A stretch of DNA of 9,542 nucleotides from Pseudomonadota bacterium (GCA_028876585.1 JAGWRL010000137.1:1-9542); one strand, 5' to 3'; counted from the stretch's first letter, positions 1 to 6,733 are shown. The notes: a model not told the origin generated them from the sequence alone. Made by a program: numbers and translations.

Positions 1-93
1 ATCACCGCCGTCTCGGCCGCCAAGCAGCGCGAACTCGCCCAGGCGATCAAGCGCGCCCGCTTCCTCGGCCTGCTGCCCTACGTGATCCGCTAA
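1..93 (+). CDS. rpsR: 30S ribosomal protein S18, C-terminal end (5' truncated)
   Basis: The first 30 codons of the window are open in frame 1 and end at TAA. The peptide reads ...[22 protein letters not shown], which is the conserved C-terminus of bacterial S18 (E. coli has QLARAIKRARYLSLLPY). S18 is a small-subunit protein that pairs with S6 on the 30S platform. The start of the gene, and presumably rpsF, lie left of the window. The following DUF2232 gene and rplI fit the alphaproteobacterial rpsF-rpsR-DUF2232-rplI order. Only the last third or so of the protein is visible. Confidence 0.95.
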   Translation: MTAVSAAKQRELAQAIKRARFLGLLPYVIR

Positions 94-99
94 AACCTC

Positions 100-148
100 T
101 CCCCGCGCGCGGCGCGGGGACCACGCTGGGCGGGGCGAGACCCCGCTC
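100..148. other. Two adjacent GC-rich hairpins in the rpsR-DUF2232 gap
   Basis: The 89-bp gap between rpsR and the next gene holds two inverted repeats. The first (100-120) has perfect 9-bp arms, TCCCCGCGC and GCGCGGGGA, around a 3-nt loop. The second (128-148) has a 6-bp core, GCGGGG and CCCCGC, around CGAGA, and extends to 8 pairs if a G-U pair is allowed. Neither is followed by a T-run, so neither is a standard intrinsic terminator. They could shield the 3' end of the rpsF-rpsR message or cause partial termination before the membrane-protein gene. The pairing is seen; the role is inference. Confidence 0.6.
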
Positions 149-182
149 TAACCGCGCTTCCACCGAGCGCCGCGGGACAGCG

Positions 183-1166
183 ATGCGATTTCACCTCACC
201 AGACTAGCCATTGGCGTCGGCTCCGGCGCCGCCGCCGCGACGCTGTTTCTGGCGGCGACGCGCGGCACCTCGCTCGGCGTCGCGCTGGCCTATCTCGGCC
301 CGCTGCCGATCATGATCGCGACGCTCGGCTGGAGCTTTGATGCGGGTCTGGCGGCGCTGTTCGTCGCCTGCGCGCTGGTCGCCGCCGTCGCCCCCGGTTA
401 CGCCGTCGTCTATGGCCTGCTGATCGCCGGCCCCGCCTGGGGCCTGGCCGCCTTCGCCGCCGCCCCGGCGCTGTGGGCGAAACGCCCCGAAAACCCCGCC
501 GCGCCGCGCCTCTATCCCGGCCCGGGCGCGATCGCCCTGCTCGCCGCCGCGCTGTTCATCGTCGCCGGCGCGGTGCAACTGGCGCTGATGTGGGCGGCCA
601 AGGGCGGCTACGCCAGCGCGGTCACGGCGCTGTCGAACGAAATCCGCGCCGCGCTCGATTCCAGCGGCGCGACGCGGGAATTGCCGGCCGACCTCAACCC
701 CGACGATCTCGCCGTCGCGATGGTGCAGATCGCCCCGACGGCGCTGGCGACCGGCGCGCTGGTCATGCATCTGGCCAATCTCTATCTGGCCGCGCGTTCG
801 GTGCAGCTTTCGCAGCGGCTGAGCCGGCCGTGGCGCGACATCCCCTCCGGCTTCGTGCTGCCGCGCTGGCTGGCGGCGCCGGGCGCGGTCGGCCTGGCGG
901 CGGCGCTGTTCGCGCCCGATCCGTTCGACGATTACGGCCTCGTCGTCACCGGCGCGCTCGGCGCGCTCTACGCGATGCAGGGGCTGGCGGCGCTGCATGC
1001 GCTGTCGCGGCAGGCGGCGGCGCGCCCGTTCATGCTGGCGGCGCTCTATTTCGCCTGCGCGGTCGCCGCCCAATGGGTCGCGCCGGCGCTGGCTTTGCTC
1101 GGCCTTGCCGAAAGTTTCGCCGATCTGCGCGGCCGCGCCGCGCGGAGCCTCAAACCCCGAACCTGA
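183..1166 (+). CDS. DUF2232 family multi-pass membrane protein
   Basis: A 327-aa, strongly hydrophobic protein rich in Ala and Leu, with about eight predicted membrane segments (roughly residues 7-27, 31-52, 54-75, 79-96, 113-137, 178-204, 225-245 and 280-305). The DUF2232 call rests on its position between rpsR and rplI, where alphaproteobacteria carry this family, and on its size and topology. A more polar stretch at about 140-175 (SNEIRAALDSSG...ADLNPDD) separates the two membrane halves. The ATG has only a weak GGGA Shine-Dalgarno at 174-177. The stop lies 22 bp before rplI, so the two are probably co-transcribed. No catalytic motif is visible and the biochemical function of the family is unknown. 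Confidence 0.8.
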   Translation: MRFHLTRLAIGVGSGAAAATLFLAATRGTSLGVALAYLGPLPIMIATLGWSFDAGLAALFVACALVAAVAPGYAVVYGLLIAGPAWGLAAFAAAPALWAKRPENPAAPRLYPGPGAIALLAAALFIVAGAVQLALMWAAKGGYASAVTALSNEIRAALDSSGATRELPADLNPDDLAVAMVQIAPTALATGALVMHLANLYLAARSVQLSQRLSRPWRDIPSGFVLPRWLAAPGAVGLAAALFAPDPFDDYGLVVTGALGALYAMQGLAALHALSRQAAARPFMLAALYFACAVAAQWVAPALALLGLAESFADLRGRAARSLKPRT

Positions 1167-1188
1167 AATCCCAACTTAGGAGCCAAAA

Positions 1189-1767
1189 ATGGAAGTCATT
1201 CTGCTGGAGCGCGTCGCCAAGCTCGGCCATATGGGCGAGACGGTGCGCGTCAAGGACGGTTACGCCCGCAATTTCCTGCTGCCGCGCCACAAGGCGCTGC
1301 GCGCGACCGAGGGCAACAAGAAGAAGTTCGAGGAGCAGCGCGCCGATCTCGAGAAGCGCAACGAGACGATGAAGTCGGACGCCGCCACTAAGTCGGGCAA
1401 GCTCGACGGCCAGTCCTACATCATCATCCGTCAGGCGGGCGAGACCGGCCTGTTGTACGGCTCCGTGTCGGCGCGCGACATCGCCGAAGCGATCGGCGCC
1501 TCGGCCAAGTTCACCGTCCACCGCAACCACATCGCGCTGCACCAGCCGATCAAGAACCTCGGCCTGCACCAGATCACCGTTCATCTGCACCCCGAGGTCG
1601 AGGCGCATGTCACGGTCAACGTCGCCCGCTCGCCCGAGCAGGCCGAACGTCAGGCCAAGGGCGAGGATCTGACCGTGCGCGAGACCACCTCGATGGACGA
1701 TCTCGGCCTCGAGGTCGGCCGCGCTTTGGCCGAAGCCGGCCCCGGCGAGAGCCTCGGCCGCGAGTGA
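1189..1767 (+). CDS. rplI: 50S ribosomal protein L9
   Basis: A 192-aa protein beginning [19 protein letters not shown], with the L9 signature [16 protein letters not shown] (residues 22-37) that contacts 23S rRNA. A charged helical linker follows (about 42-70, rich in Lys and Glu). The C-terminal domain contains [17 protein letters not shown] (86-102). The tail beyond residue 150 makes the protein longer than the roughly 150-aa E. coli L9, which is usual in alphaproteobacteria. A good Shine-Dalgarno, TAGGAG (1177-1182), lies 6 nt before the ATG. L9 sits at the base of the L1 stalk and affects reading-frame maintenance. The gene ends 3 bp from the convergent galM stop, with no clear terminator between them. 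Confidence 0.97.
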   Translation: MEVILLERVAKLGHMGETVRVKDGYARNFLLPRHKALRATEGNKKKFEEQRADLEKRNETMKSDAATKSGKLDGQSYIIIRQAGETGLLYGSVSARDIAEAIGASAKFTVHRNHIALHQPIKNLGLHQITVHLHPEVEAHVTVNVARSPEQAERQAKGEDLTVRETTSMDDLGLEVGRALAEAGPGESLGRE

Positions 1768-1770
1768 TCC

Positions 1771-2781
1771 TCAGGCGAGGAAGCGGAATTCGCTGACGTG
1801 GCTATATTCCTGATCCGGGCGCAGCACGGTGTCGGTGAAGTGGCGGCGGTTCGGCGAATCCGGGAACGCCTGCGGCTCCAGACAAAGCCCGGCGTGCGCG
1901 CCGTAACGCGCGCCGTCGAGGCCGGGAACCGGGCAATTCAGCGTCGCCGCGTCATAGACCTGCACACCCGGTTCGCTCGAATGCAGTTCCAGCGCCAGCC
2001 CGTTGCGCGGCGATTTCAGCCGCGCCACGAAGGCGAGCCCGTCGGCGCCTAGCGCGCGCGAAACCACGAAATTGGTGTCGTAAGTCACGCCCTGCGGGTT
2101 GCGGATCGGCCGCGCCGCCCGGAAATCATAGCCTGTGCCGGCCACGGCGCGAATCTCCCCGGTCGGGATCAGCAGCGCGTCGCTCGGCGTGTAGAAATCG
2201 CAGCCCAGTTCGAGCTGGTGATCGAGAATGTCGGGCGAGCCGTCGAGATTGAAATAGGCGTGCTGGGTCAGATTGACCAGCGTCGGCTTGTCCGAAGTCG
2301 CCTTCAGCTCCACCCGCAGCGTCGCCGGCTCGACGAAACTGTAGCGGCAGGTCGCCCGCATCTGGCCGGGAAAACCCATGTCGCCGTCGTCGGAGACGAG
2401 GCTCAGCTCGACCGCTTCGGCGCTATGCTCGCCGAGTTTCCAGATCCGCCTGCCGAACCCCTTGGAGCCGCCATGCAGCGTATGCTCCGCGCCCGCCTTG
2501 CGGTCGAGCGTGTAGGCGACGCCGTCGATCGCGAAGCGGCCATGCGCGATGCGGTTGGCGAACCGCCCCGGCACGGCGCCGAAACTGGGGGAGTGCTCGA
2601 CGTAATCCTCGACGCTGTTGAGCCCCAGCGTCACCCGCTGCAAGCCGCCGCCGACGGGGATGAGCAAATCGCGCAGCACCGCGCCATAGGTGAGGATTTT
2701 CGCCCGCGCGCCCGCCTTAGAGCCGATCTCCGCCTCCAGAACCGGCGTGTCGCCAATGCGGCCGAACACCTTTGCGGTCAT
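1771..2781 (-). CDS. galM: Aldose 1-epimerase (galactose mutarotase family)
   Basis: A 336-aa protein of GalM size. It interconverts alpha and beta anomers of aldoses such as galactose or glucose. The expected active-site blocks are present: RFANRIAHGRF (about 73-83), HTLHGG with the substrate-binding His (100-105), TQHAYFNLDG with the catalytic acid His174, and GLCLEPQAFPDSPN with the probable catalytic base Glu302. The frame is open further upstream to a GTG at 2805. The ATG at 2781 is preferred because GGGAGG lies 5 nt before it (2787-2792 on the plus strand), while the GTG has no good Shine-Dalgarno. It is last in a minus-strand unit, 42 bp after the uracil-DNA glycosylase gene. No Leloir-pathway genes are nearby, so the physiological sugar cannot be stated. 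No signal peptide is seen. Confidence 0.92.
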   Translation of the reverse strand: MTAKVFGRIGDTPVLEAEIGSKAGARAKILTYGAVLRDLLIPVGGGLQRVTLGLNSVEDYVEHSPSFGAVPGRFANRIAHGRFAIDGVAYTLDRKAGAEHTLHGGSKGFGRRIWKLGEHSAEAVELSLVSDDGDMGFPGQMRATCRYSFVEPATLRVELKATSDKPTLVNLTQHAYFNLDGSPDILDHQLELGCDFYTPSDALLIPTGEIRAVAGTGYDFRAARPIRNPQGVTYDTNFVVSRALGADGLAFVARLKSPRNGLALELHSSEPGVQVYDAATLNCPVPGLDGARYGAHAGLCLEPQAFPDSPNRRHFTDTVLRPDQEYSHVSEFRFLA

Positions 2782-2823
2782 ATGCGCCTCCCGCTCGATC
2801 GCCACGGCGAAGCCCGGCGACGT

Positions 2824-3474
2824 TCAAATCTTGGCGAAGGCCGAATCGCGCGCGGCGAGCAACACTTCGCGGAACATCTTGGGCGTCAGCACGCCCGTAT
2901 TGGTGTTGTACCGGGAGCAATGGTAGCTGTCGAAGAGTTTCGGCGCGCCCTGCCCCAGCGTATGGTGCGCGCCATGCGCGAACGGATGCGCCGCGAGCCG
3001 CGCCCCGAACGCGCGCAGCAGGCTCTCATGCGCAATCCGGCCAAGCGCGACCAGGGTTTGCAAATGCGGCAGTGAATCGAGCGTCTGGCGCAGAAACGGC
3101 CGGCATTGGGTGATTTCGGCCGGGGTCGGCTTGTTCTGCGGCGGCACGCAGCGCACCGCGTTGACGATCGCGCAGCCATGCAAGGTCAGCCCGTCGTCCG
3201 GCCGGCGATCGTAACTCCCGCGCGCCAGCCCGAGTTCAACCAGCGTCGCGTAAAGCAAGTCGCCGGCGAAATCGCCGGTGAACGGCCGCCCGGTGCGATT
3301 GGCGCCCTTCAACCCCGGCGCCAGGCCGACGATCAGCAGGCGCGCGTCACGGTCGCCGAAACTCGCCACCGGCGCATTGGCGAATTCGGGGAAGCGCGCG
3401 CGATTCTCGGCGCGAAAGTCCGCCAAACGCGGACAGAGCGGACAATCGCGCGGCGGGCTGACGTCGAACGCCAT
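2824..3474 (-). CDS. Family 5 (UdgB-type) uracil-DNA glycosylase, 4Fe-4S
   Basis: A 216-aa DNA repair enzyme that removes uracil, and in this family often other deaminated bases, to start base excision repair. Motif 1, GLAPGLKGANRTGRPFTGD (50-68), has the family 5 pattern: there is no catalytic Asp or Glu directly after GLAPG, unlike family 4. The C-terminal motif is SYHCSRYNTNTGVLTPKMF (183-201), also family 5 style. Four cysteines, C11, C14, C109 and C124 (C-x2-C ... C-x14-C), match the iron-sulfur cluster ligands of the family. The ATG has no convincing Shine-Dalgarno and lies 11 bp after the NYN gene stop, which suggests translational coupling. The motif assignment to family 5 rather than 4 is from memory of the families. 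Confidence 0.9.
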   Translation of the reverse strand: MAFDVSPPRDCPLCPRLADFRAENRARFPEFANAPVASFGDRDARLLIVGLAPGLKGANRTGRPFTGDFAGDLLYATLVELGLARGSYDRRPDDGLTLHGCAIVNAVRCVPPQNKPTPAEITQCRPFLRQTLDSLPHLQTLVALGRIAHESLLRAFGARLAAHPFAHGAHHTLGQGAPKLFDSYHCSRYNTNTGVLTPKMFREVLLAARDSAFAKI

Positions 3475-3485
3475 GCGGCGCCAAA

Positions 3486-4106
3486 TTATTCGCGGTCCGG
3501 TTCCTCGCCCGAGCCAGCGACCGAACTCGCCGCCGAATGTCCGTAGGCGTGGGCGGCGCGGGCGACGCGGGCGGCGCGCTCGGCCGGGTCGCGGCCGATG
3601 CGCGGCATCAGCGTGACCAGATCGACGAATTCGTCGGCCTGCCGGCGCAACTCGTCGGCCACCATCGCCGGCTGGGTCGACACCGTCGACACCACCGAGA
3701 CGCGCACGCCCTTGCGCTGCACCGCCTCGACCAGCGAGCGGAAATCGCCGTCGCCGGAGAACAGAACCATGCTGTCGATGTGATCGGCCATCTCCATGGC
3801 GGTGACCGCCAATTCGATGTCCATATTGCCCTTGACTTTGCGTCGGCCGGTCGAATCGACGAATTCCTTCGTCGGCTTCGTCACCACGGAATAACCGTTA
3901 TAGTCGAGCCAATCGACCAGCGGGCGAATCGACGAATATTCCTGATCATCGACCAGCGCCGTGTAGTAGAAGGCGCGAAGCAACCGCCCCTTGCCTTGAA
4001 ACTCCTTGAGCAGTCGCTTGTAGTCAATATCGAACCCAAGTGACTTGGCGCTAGCGTAAAGATTAGCGCCATCGATGAATAGAGCTATGCGTTCAGGATT
4101 TGACAT
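3486..4106 (-). CDS. NYN domain (LabA/DUF88-type) putative nuclease
   Basis: A 206-aa protein with a PIN-like NYN domain over residues 5-165. Conserved acidic positions that would bind metal are visible: D12 and N15 in FIDGANLY, D96 in KGNMDIELAVTAM, and D119 and D121 in FSGDGDF. This set is typical of COG1432/LabA-like proteins, which are predicted RNA-processing nucleases; the exact substrate is not known from the sequence. The C-terminal 40 residues are Ala/Arg rich and probably disordered. The gene is first in a minus-strand unit with the uracil-DNA glycosylase (11-bp gap) and galM. The Shine-Dalgarno before the ATG is weak (AGAG). No confident promoter was found in the upstream 369-bp gap. 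Confidence 0.88.
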   Translation of the reverse strand: MSNPERIALFIDGANLYASAKSLGFDIDYKRLLKEFQGKGRLLRAFYYTALVDDQEYSSIRPLVDWLDYNGYSVVTKPTKEFVDSTGRRKVKGNMDIELAVTAMEMADHIDSMVLFSGDGDFRSLVEAVQRKGVRVSVVSTVSTQPAMVADELRRQADEFVDLVTLMPRIGRDPAERAARVARAAHAYGHSAASSVAGSGEEPDRE

Positions 4107-4248
4107 ACTCTAGGCTTTTCTTGCTTTGAACGGCGAAACCTGGGTCTCACCGGGGAGTTGAACGATGCTTCGTCAAGGCGGAAGAAATTTTGGACAAATA
4201 ACGAGACTCAGCCGAGATAAGTCCGCAGCGCGACCGCGTTCACGCGAA

Positions 4249-4260
4249 CAAACATGTTTG
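4249..4260. repeat. Perfect 12-bp palindrome, possible operator
   Basis: CAAACATGTTTG reads the same on both strands. It lies mid-gap between the divergent NYN and small membrane protein genes, and is flanked by direct GAAC copies (4246-4249 and 4260-4263). It is not the alphaproteobacterial LexA box, because the two GAAC are 10 nt apart rather than 7. The symmetry suggests a dimeric regulator site, but none can be named. Confidence 0.45.
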
Positions 4261-4400
4261 AACCGGGAACGTCAAGAGGAGAACGCCGCGTCGGGGTTAA
4301 ATTTGAGTTATGTTGACTTGGGCGGACAACACCGCGCAAGGATTCGTTTCGGTTTTGCGCAGTTCGCAGCGAGGGCATAAACTTTGCTTTTCACTAACGA

Positions 4401-4430
4401 TTACCAGCATTTGCTTTGTCAACGTAAAAT
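4401..4430 (+). promoter_or_regulatory. Putative sigma-70 promoter for the small membrane protein gene
   Basis: TTACCA (4401-4406) and TAAAAT (4425-4430) are separated by 18 nt. They match the -35 and -10 consensus at 4/6 and 5/6 positions. The expected transcript would start near 4437, giving a leader of about 40 nt before the GTG at 4476. This is sequence match only; AT-rich DNA gives such matches by chance. Confidence 0.35.
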
Positions 4431-4475
4431 GGGCGCCAACATTGACGCCGCAATCCCGCCGGCGAGGGAACGGCC

Positions 4476-4769
4476 GTGAAATCGGTTGTCGGGCTGATCG
4501 CGGCGATCGCGGCGGGAGCGGCCTTCGCCGCCGCCTATGGCTACGCCGTGCGCGCCGGCGCGGGATGGCTCGACGCGCAAGCGTTGTTCCTGATCGCCCT
4601 GCCCTATAATTGGACGATGTTGCGCCTCACCGGCGTCTCCAATTTCTCGCTGGAGGCGCCGGGGGAACTCGTCGGCGCCGCCGCGTTCGACATGGCGCTC
4701 GCCTATATCGCCGGCGCGCTGGCGCAGGCGATTTGGCGCGGCTTGCGTCGCCTCACAGCCCGAGCATGA
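4476..4769 (+). CDS. Small hypothetical membrane protein (97 aa)
   Basis: A GTG-started frame with a good Shine-Dalgarno, GAGGG (4464-4468), 7 nt upstream. The protein has an Ala/Gly-rich hydrophobic N-terminal segment (3-25), a second hydrophobic stretch (34-50), a polar turn (TGVSNFSLEAPGE, 52-64) and a third hydrophobic segment (65-87). It ends in a basic tail, RGLRRLTARA. It is therefore probably an inner-membrane protein with two or three spans. No family was recognised. Its third-position GC is high like the real genes around it, and unlike the gap upstream. The last 17 bp overlap the 3' end of the convergent argC. A coding call is likely but rests on start signals, composition and membrane pattern only. 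Confidence 0.65.
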   Translation: MKSVVGLIAAIAAGAAFAAAYGYAVRAGAGWLDAQALFLIALPYNWTMLRLTGVSNFSLEAPGELVGAAAFDMALAYIAGALAQAIWRGLRRLTARA

Positions 4770-5661
4770 GCTCCAGATTCTGCACCGCCGCGCCCGAGGC
4801 GCCCTTGCCGAGATTGTCGAACTTGGCGATCAGCGCCGCCTGCCGGCGCGCCTCGTTGGCGAACACGTGGATTTCGAGATCGTTGGTCCCATTGAGCGAT
4901 TCGGGCTCGATGCGACCCTCCGCCGCCGCCGCTAACTTGACGTAACCCGGCCGGTAATGGCGGGCGAACGCCGCGCGCAGATCGGCGCCGCTCGGCTTGC
5001 CCGGCAGGTCGTCGAGCGCCAGCGGCACACTGACCAGCATGCCCTGGCGGAAATTGGCGACCGAGGGCAGGAAGATCGGCCGCCGGTTGAGGCCCGAATA
5101 TTCGCAGATCTCCGGCATGTGCTTGTGCTCCAGCGCTAGCCCGTAATGCTCGAACGCCGGCGCCTTGCCGCTCTCGTAAGCCTCGATCATGCTCTTGCCG
5201 CCGCCGGAATAGCCGGAGATCGAGCCGATCGACACCGGGAAATCGCGCGGCATCAGCCCGGCTTCGGTCAGCGGCCGCAGCAGCGCGATCGCGCCCGTCG
5301 CGTGGCAACCCGGATTGGTCACCTTGCGGGCGTCGCGCACAAGCTCGGCCTGGCCCCCCGTCATCTCGGGAAAGCCATAGACCCAGCCCGGCGCGACGCG
5401 ATGCGCGCTGGAGGCGTCGATTACGCGCGGGCCCCTGTCGCCCATATCCTCGATCAGCCTGGCCGCCTCCTTGGCCGCCTCGTCGGGCAGGCACAGGATC
5501 GTCAGATCGACCTGCCCGAGCAGCTCGCGCTTGGCGCCGGCGTCCTTGCGCTGCGCCGCCGGCAGGCTGACCAGCTCCAGCCCCGGCCGGCCGGCGAGCT
5601 TGTCGCGGATTTGCAGGCCGGTGGTGCCCGCCTCGCCGTCGATGAATATCCTGGTCGCCAT
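4753..5661 (-). CDS. argC: N-acetyl-gamma-glutamyl-phosphate reductase, type 2
   Basis: A 302-aa cytoplasmic enzyme of arginine biosynthesis. It reduces N-acetylglutamyl 5-phosphate to the semialdehyde with NADPH. The N-terminal Rossmann motif is GEAGTTGLQI (9-18). The catalytic cysteine is C119 in VTNPGCHATGAIAL. Further conserved blocks are SISGYSGGGKSMIE (147-160), the HKHMPEI segment (179-185) and the C-terminal GKGASGAAVQNLELMLGL. Its length and motifs fit the short type 2 ArgC rather than the longer type 1 enzyme. GAGGAG lies 6 nt before the ATG (5668-5673 on the plus strand), which fixes the start. It follows rpsI, a gene order common in alphaproteobacteria, but an intrinsic terminator lies directly between them. 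Confidence 0.96.
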   Translation of the reverse strand: MATRIFIDGEAGTTGLQIRDKLAGRPGLELVSLPAAQRKDAGAKRELLGQVDLTILCLPDEAAKEAARLIEDMGDRGPRVIDASSAHRVAPGWVYGFPEMTGGQAELVRDARKVTNPGCHATGAIALLRPLTEAGLMPRDFPVSIGSISGYSGGGKSMIEAYESGKAPAFEHYGLALEHKHMPEICEYSGLNRRPIFLPSVANFRQGMLVSVPLALDDLPGKPSGADLRAAFARHYRPGYVKLAAAAEGRIEPESLNGTNDLEIHVFANEARRQAALIAKFDNLGKGASGAAVQNLELMLGL

Positions 5662-5679
5662 CTGCGTCTCCTCGCGGCC

Positions 5680-5709
5680 AAAAAATAAGGGCGGCCGAAG
5701 CCGCCCTTG
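5680..5709 (-). terminator. Rho-independent terminator between rpsI and argC
   Basis: Read on the minus strand, perfect 9-bp arms AAGGGCGGC and GCCGCCCTT enclose a TTCG tetraloop, followed by A and seven T. The stem is at 5688-5709 and the T-run at 5680-5686. It starts 26 bp after the rpsI stop and its end is 18 bp before the argC ATG. This is the clearest terminator in the window. It probably sets the ratio of ribosomal-protein to argC transcript. Confidence 0.93.
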
Positions 5710-5735
5710 GAAAGTTCCCGTTCGAGGGAAGCGGG

Positions 5736-6221
5736 TTAGCGCTTCGAGAACTGGAAGCTGCGGCGGGCCTTCTTGTGACCGTATTTCTTACGCTCGACCA
5801 CACGCGAATCGCGGGTGAGGAAACCTTCCTTCTTCAGCGCGGGGCGCAGGTCGGGTTCATAATAGGTCAGCGCCTTGGCCAGACCATGACGCACCGCGCC
5901 CGCCTGACCCGACAGACCGCCGCCGGCGACGGAGACGATCAGGTCGTATTGCGTCGTGCGGTTGGCGATCACCAGCGGCTGGTTGAGGATCATGCGCAGC
6001 ACCGGACGGGCGAAATAGACGTCGAGCGGCTTGCCGTTGACGGTCGCCTTGCCCTTGCCGGGCTTGATCCAGACGCGGGCGATGGCGTTCTTGCGCTTGC
6101 CGGTGGCGTAGGCGCGGCCTTCCTTGTCGAGCTTCTGCACATGGATCGGCGCGGCGTTGACGTCGTCCGAGGCGACCGACTTGCCGGCGAGTTCGGCGAG
6201 GGAGTTGAGGGTCTCGGCCAT
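5736..6221 (-). CDS. rpsI: 30S ribosomal protein S9
   Basis: A 161-aa protein. The S9 core begins at about residue 35 with [21 protein letters not shown]. It continues through [19 protein letters not shown] (100-118) and [20 protein letters not shown] sequence, and ends in the universal SKR tail that reaches the tRNA anticodon loop in the ribosomal P site. The extra N-terminal 30 residues ([13 protein letters not shown]...) are usual for alphaproteobacteria. The ATG lies 2 bp after the rplM stop, with a modest GGAG inside the rplM 3' end, so the two are translationally coupled. The strong terminator follows. Confidence 0.97.
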   Translation of the reverse strand: MAETLNSLAELAGKSVASDDVNAAPIHVQKLDKEGRAYATGKRKNAIARVWIKPGKGKATVNGKPLDVYFARPVLRMILNQPLVIANRTTQYDLIVSVAGGGLSGQAGAVRHGLAKALTYYEPDLRPALKKEGFLTRDSRVVERKKYGHKKARRSFQFSKR

Positions 6222-6223
6222 GC

Positions 6224-6694
6224 TCAGGCGCTCCGGCTGTTCTTGGTGTTGAGGCTGGCGATGTCGAGCGCCACGGGCTGCTGCGCCTCGTGCGGATGCT
6301 CCGGCCCCTTGTAGACGTGGAGATTGCCGAGCTGGCGACGGCCCAGCGGACCGCGCGGCAACATGCGCTCGACCGCCTTCTCGACGATCCGCTCGGGGTG
6401 CTTGCCCTCGAGGATCGCCTTGGCGGTGCGCTCCTTGATCCCGCCGATGTAACCAGTGTAATGATAGTAAACTTTCTTCTCGCGCTTGCGGCCTGTGAGC
6501 ACCACCTTGTCGGCGTTGACGATCACGACCTTGTCGCCGTCGTCCATATGGGGCGTGAAGGAGGGCTTGTGCTTGCCGCGCAGCCGCATCGCGACCAACG
6601 AGGCGAGCCGGCCGACGACGAGCCCGGCGGCGTCGACGACGACCCATTTCTTCTCGATATCGGCCGTTTTGGTCGAATGGGTATGTCCGAACAT
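6224..6694 (-). CDS. rplM: 50S ribosomal protein L13
   Basis: A 156-aa large-subunit protein and early assembly factor. The N-terminal block [19 protein letters not shown] (14-32) and the signature [23 protein letters not shown] (108-130; key residues MLP, P-G and Y-G) identify L13. The frame also extends to a TTG at 6706 (160 aa). The ATG at 6694 is preferred because GGA (6703-6705) stands 8 nt before it and the resulting length fits the family. It is the first gene of rplM-rpsI-argC, preceded by a recognisable promoter and a leader hairpin. Confidence 0.96.
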   Translation of the reverse strand: MFGHTHSTKTADIEKKWVVVDAAGLVVGRLASLVAMRLRGKHKPSFTPHMDDGDKVVIVNADKVVLTGRKREKKVYYHYTGYIGGIKERTAKAILEGKHPERIVEKAVERMLPRGPLGRRQLGNLHVYKGPEHPHEAQQPVALDIASLNTKNSRSA

Positions 6695-6714
6695 TGCGTT
6701 TTCCAAAATACGAA

Positions 6715-6733
6715 GCCCGCCAAGGGGGCGGGC
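6715..6733 (-). promoter_or_regulatory. Hairpin in the rplM mRNA leader
   Basis: On the minus strand, perfect 7-bp arms GCCCGCC and GGCGGGC enclose a 5-nt loop, followed by TTCGTATTTT. The stem would begin about 7 nt after the predicted transcription start and end 20 nt before the rplM ATG. It may be a leader element for autoregulation by L13, a weak attenuator because of the T-rich tail, or a 5' stabiliser. Structure is seen; role is inferred. Confidence 0.5.

Larger units (their letters stand above)
4107..4475. other. 369-bp AT-richer intergenic region, no confident gene
   Basis: This gap lies between two divergent genes and is visibly richer in A and T than the rest of the window. It contains a perfect 12-bp palindrome (4249-4260), TTAA-N7-TTAT (4297-4311), which is one base off a CtrA full site, and GANTC sites at 4205-4209 and 4341-4345. 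TTGCTTT occurs three times (4121, 4384, 4411). A bulged hairpin lies at 4158-4176. A 71-codon open frame at 4165-4380 has a fair Shine-Dalgarno (GGGGAG at 4152-4157), but its codon use is unlike the neighbours, with many AGA, ATA, TTA and TTG codons, and it resembles no family I know, so it is not called as a gene. A small RNA is possible but not shown. Confidence 0.6.

Noticed and set aside
4246..4263. LexA (SOS) box near the glycosylase operon
   Set aside because: The two GAAC copies are 10 nt apart; the alphaproteobacterial box needs 7.
4107..4475. RNase P RNA, tmRNA or replication origin in the AT-rich gap
   Set aside because: No RNase P core sequence, no tmRNA-like acceptor ends, and no DnaA boxes were found by eye.
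4310..4609. 99-aa plus-strand frame
   Set aside because: It has no Shine-Dalgarno, and its second half is a shifted frame of the small membrane protein gene with Arg-rich shadow sequence.
4703..5803. 366-aa minus-strand frame over argC
   Set aside because: It is a shifted frame of argC with Arg/Gly/Ala-rich low-complexity sequence; argC in the other frame has all catalytic motifs.
6222..6647. Upstream extension giving a 303-aa S9 protein
   Set aside because: The extra part overlaps rplM in another frame and is not ribosomal-protein-like; the ATG at 6221 gives the normal S9 length.
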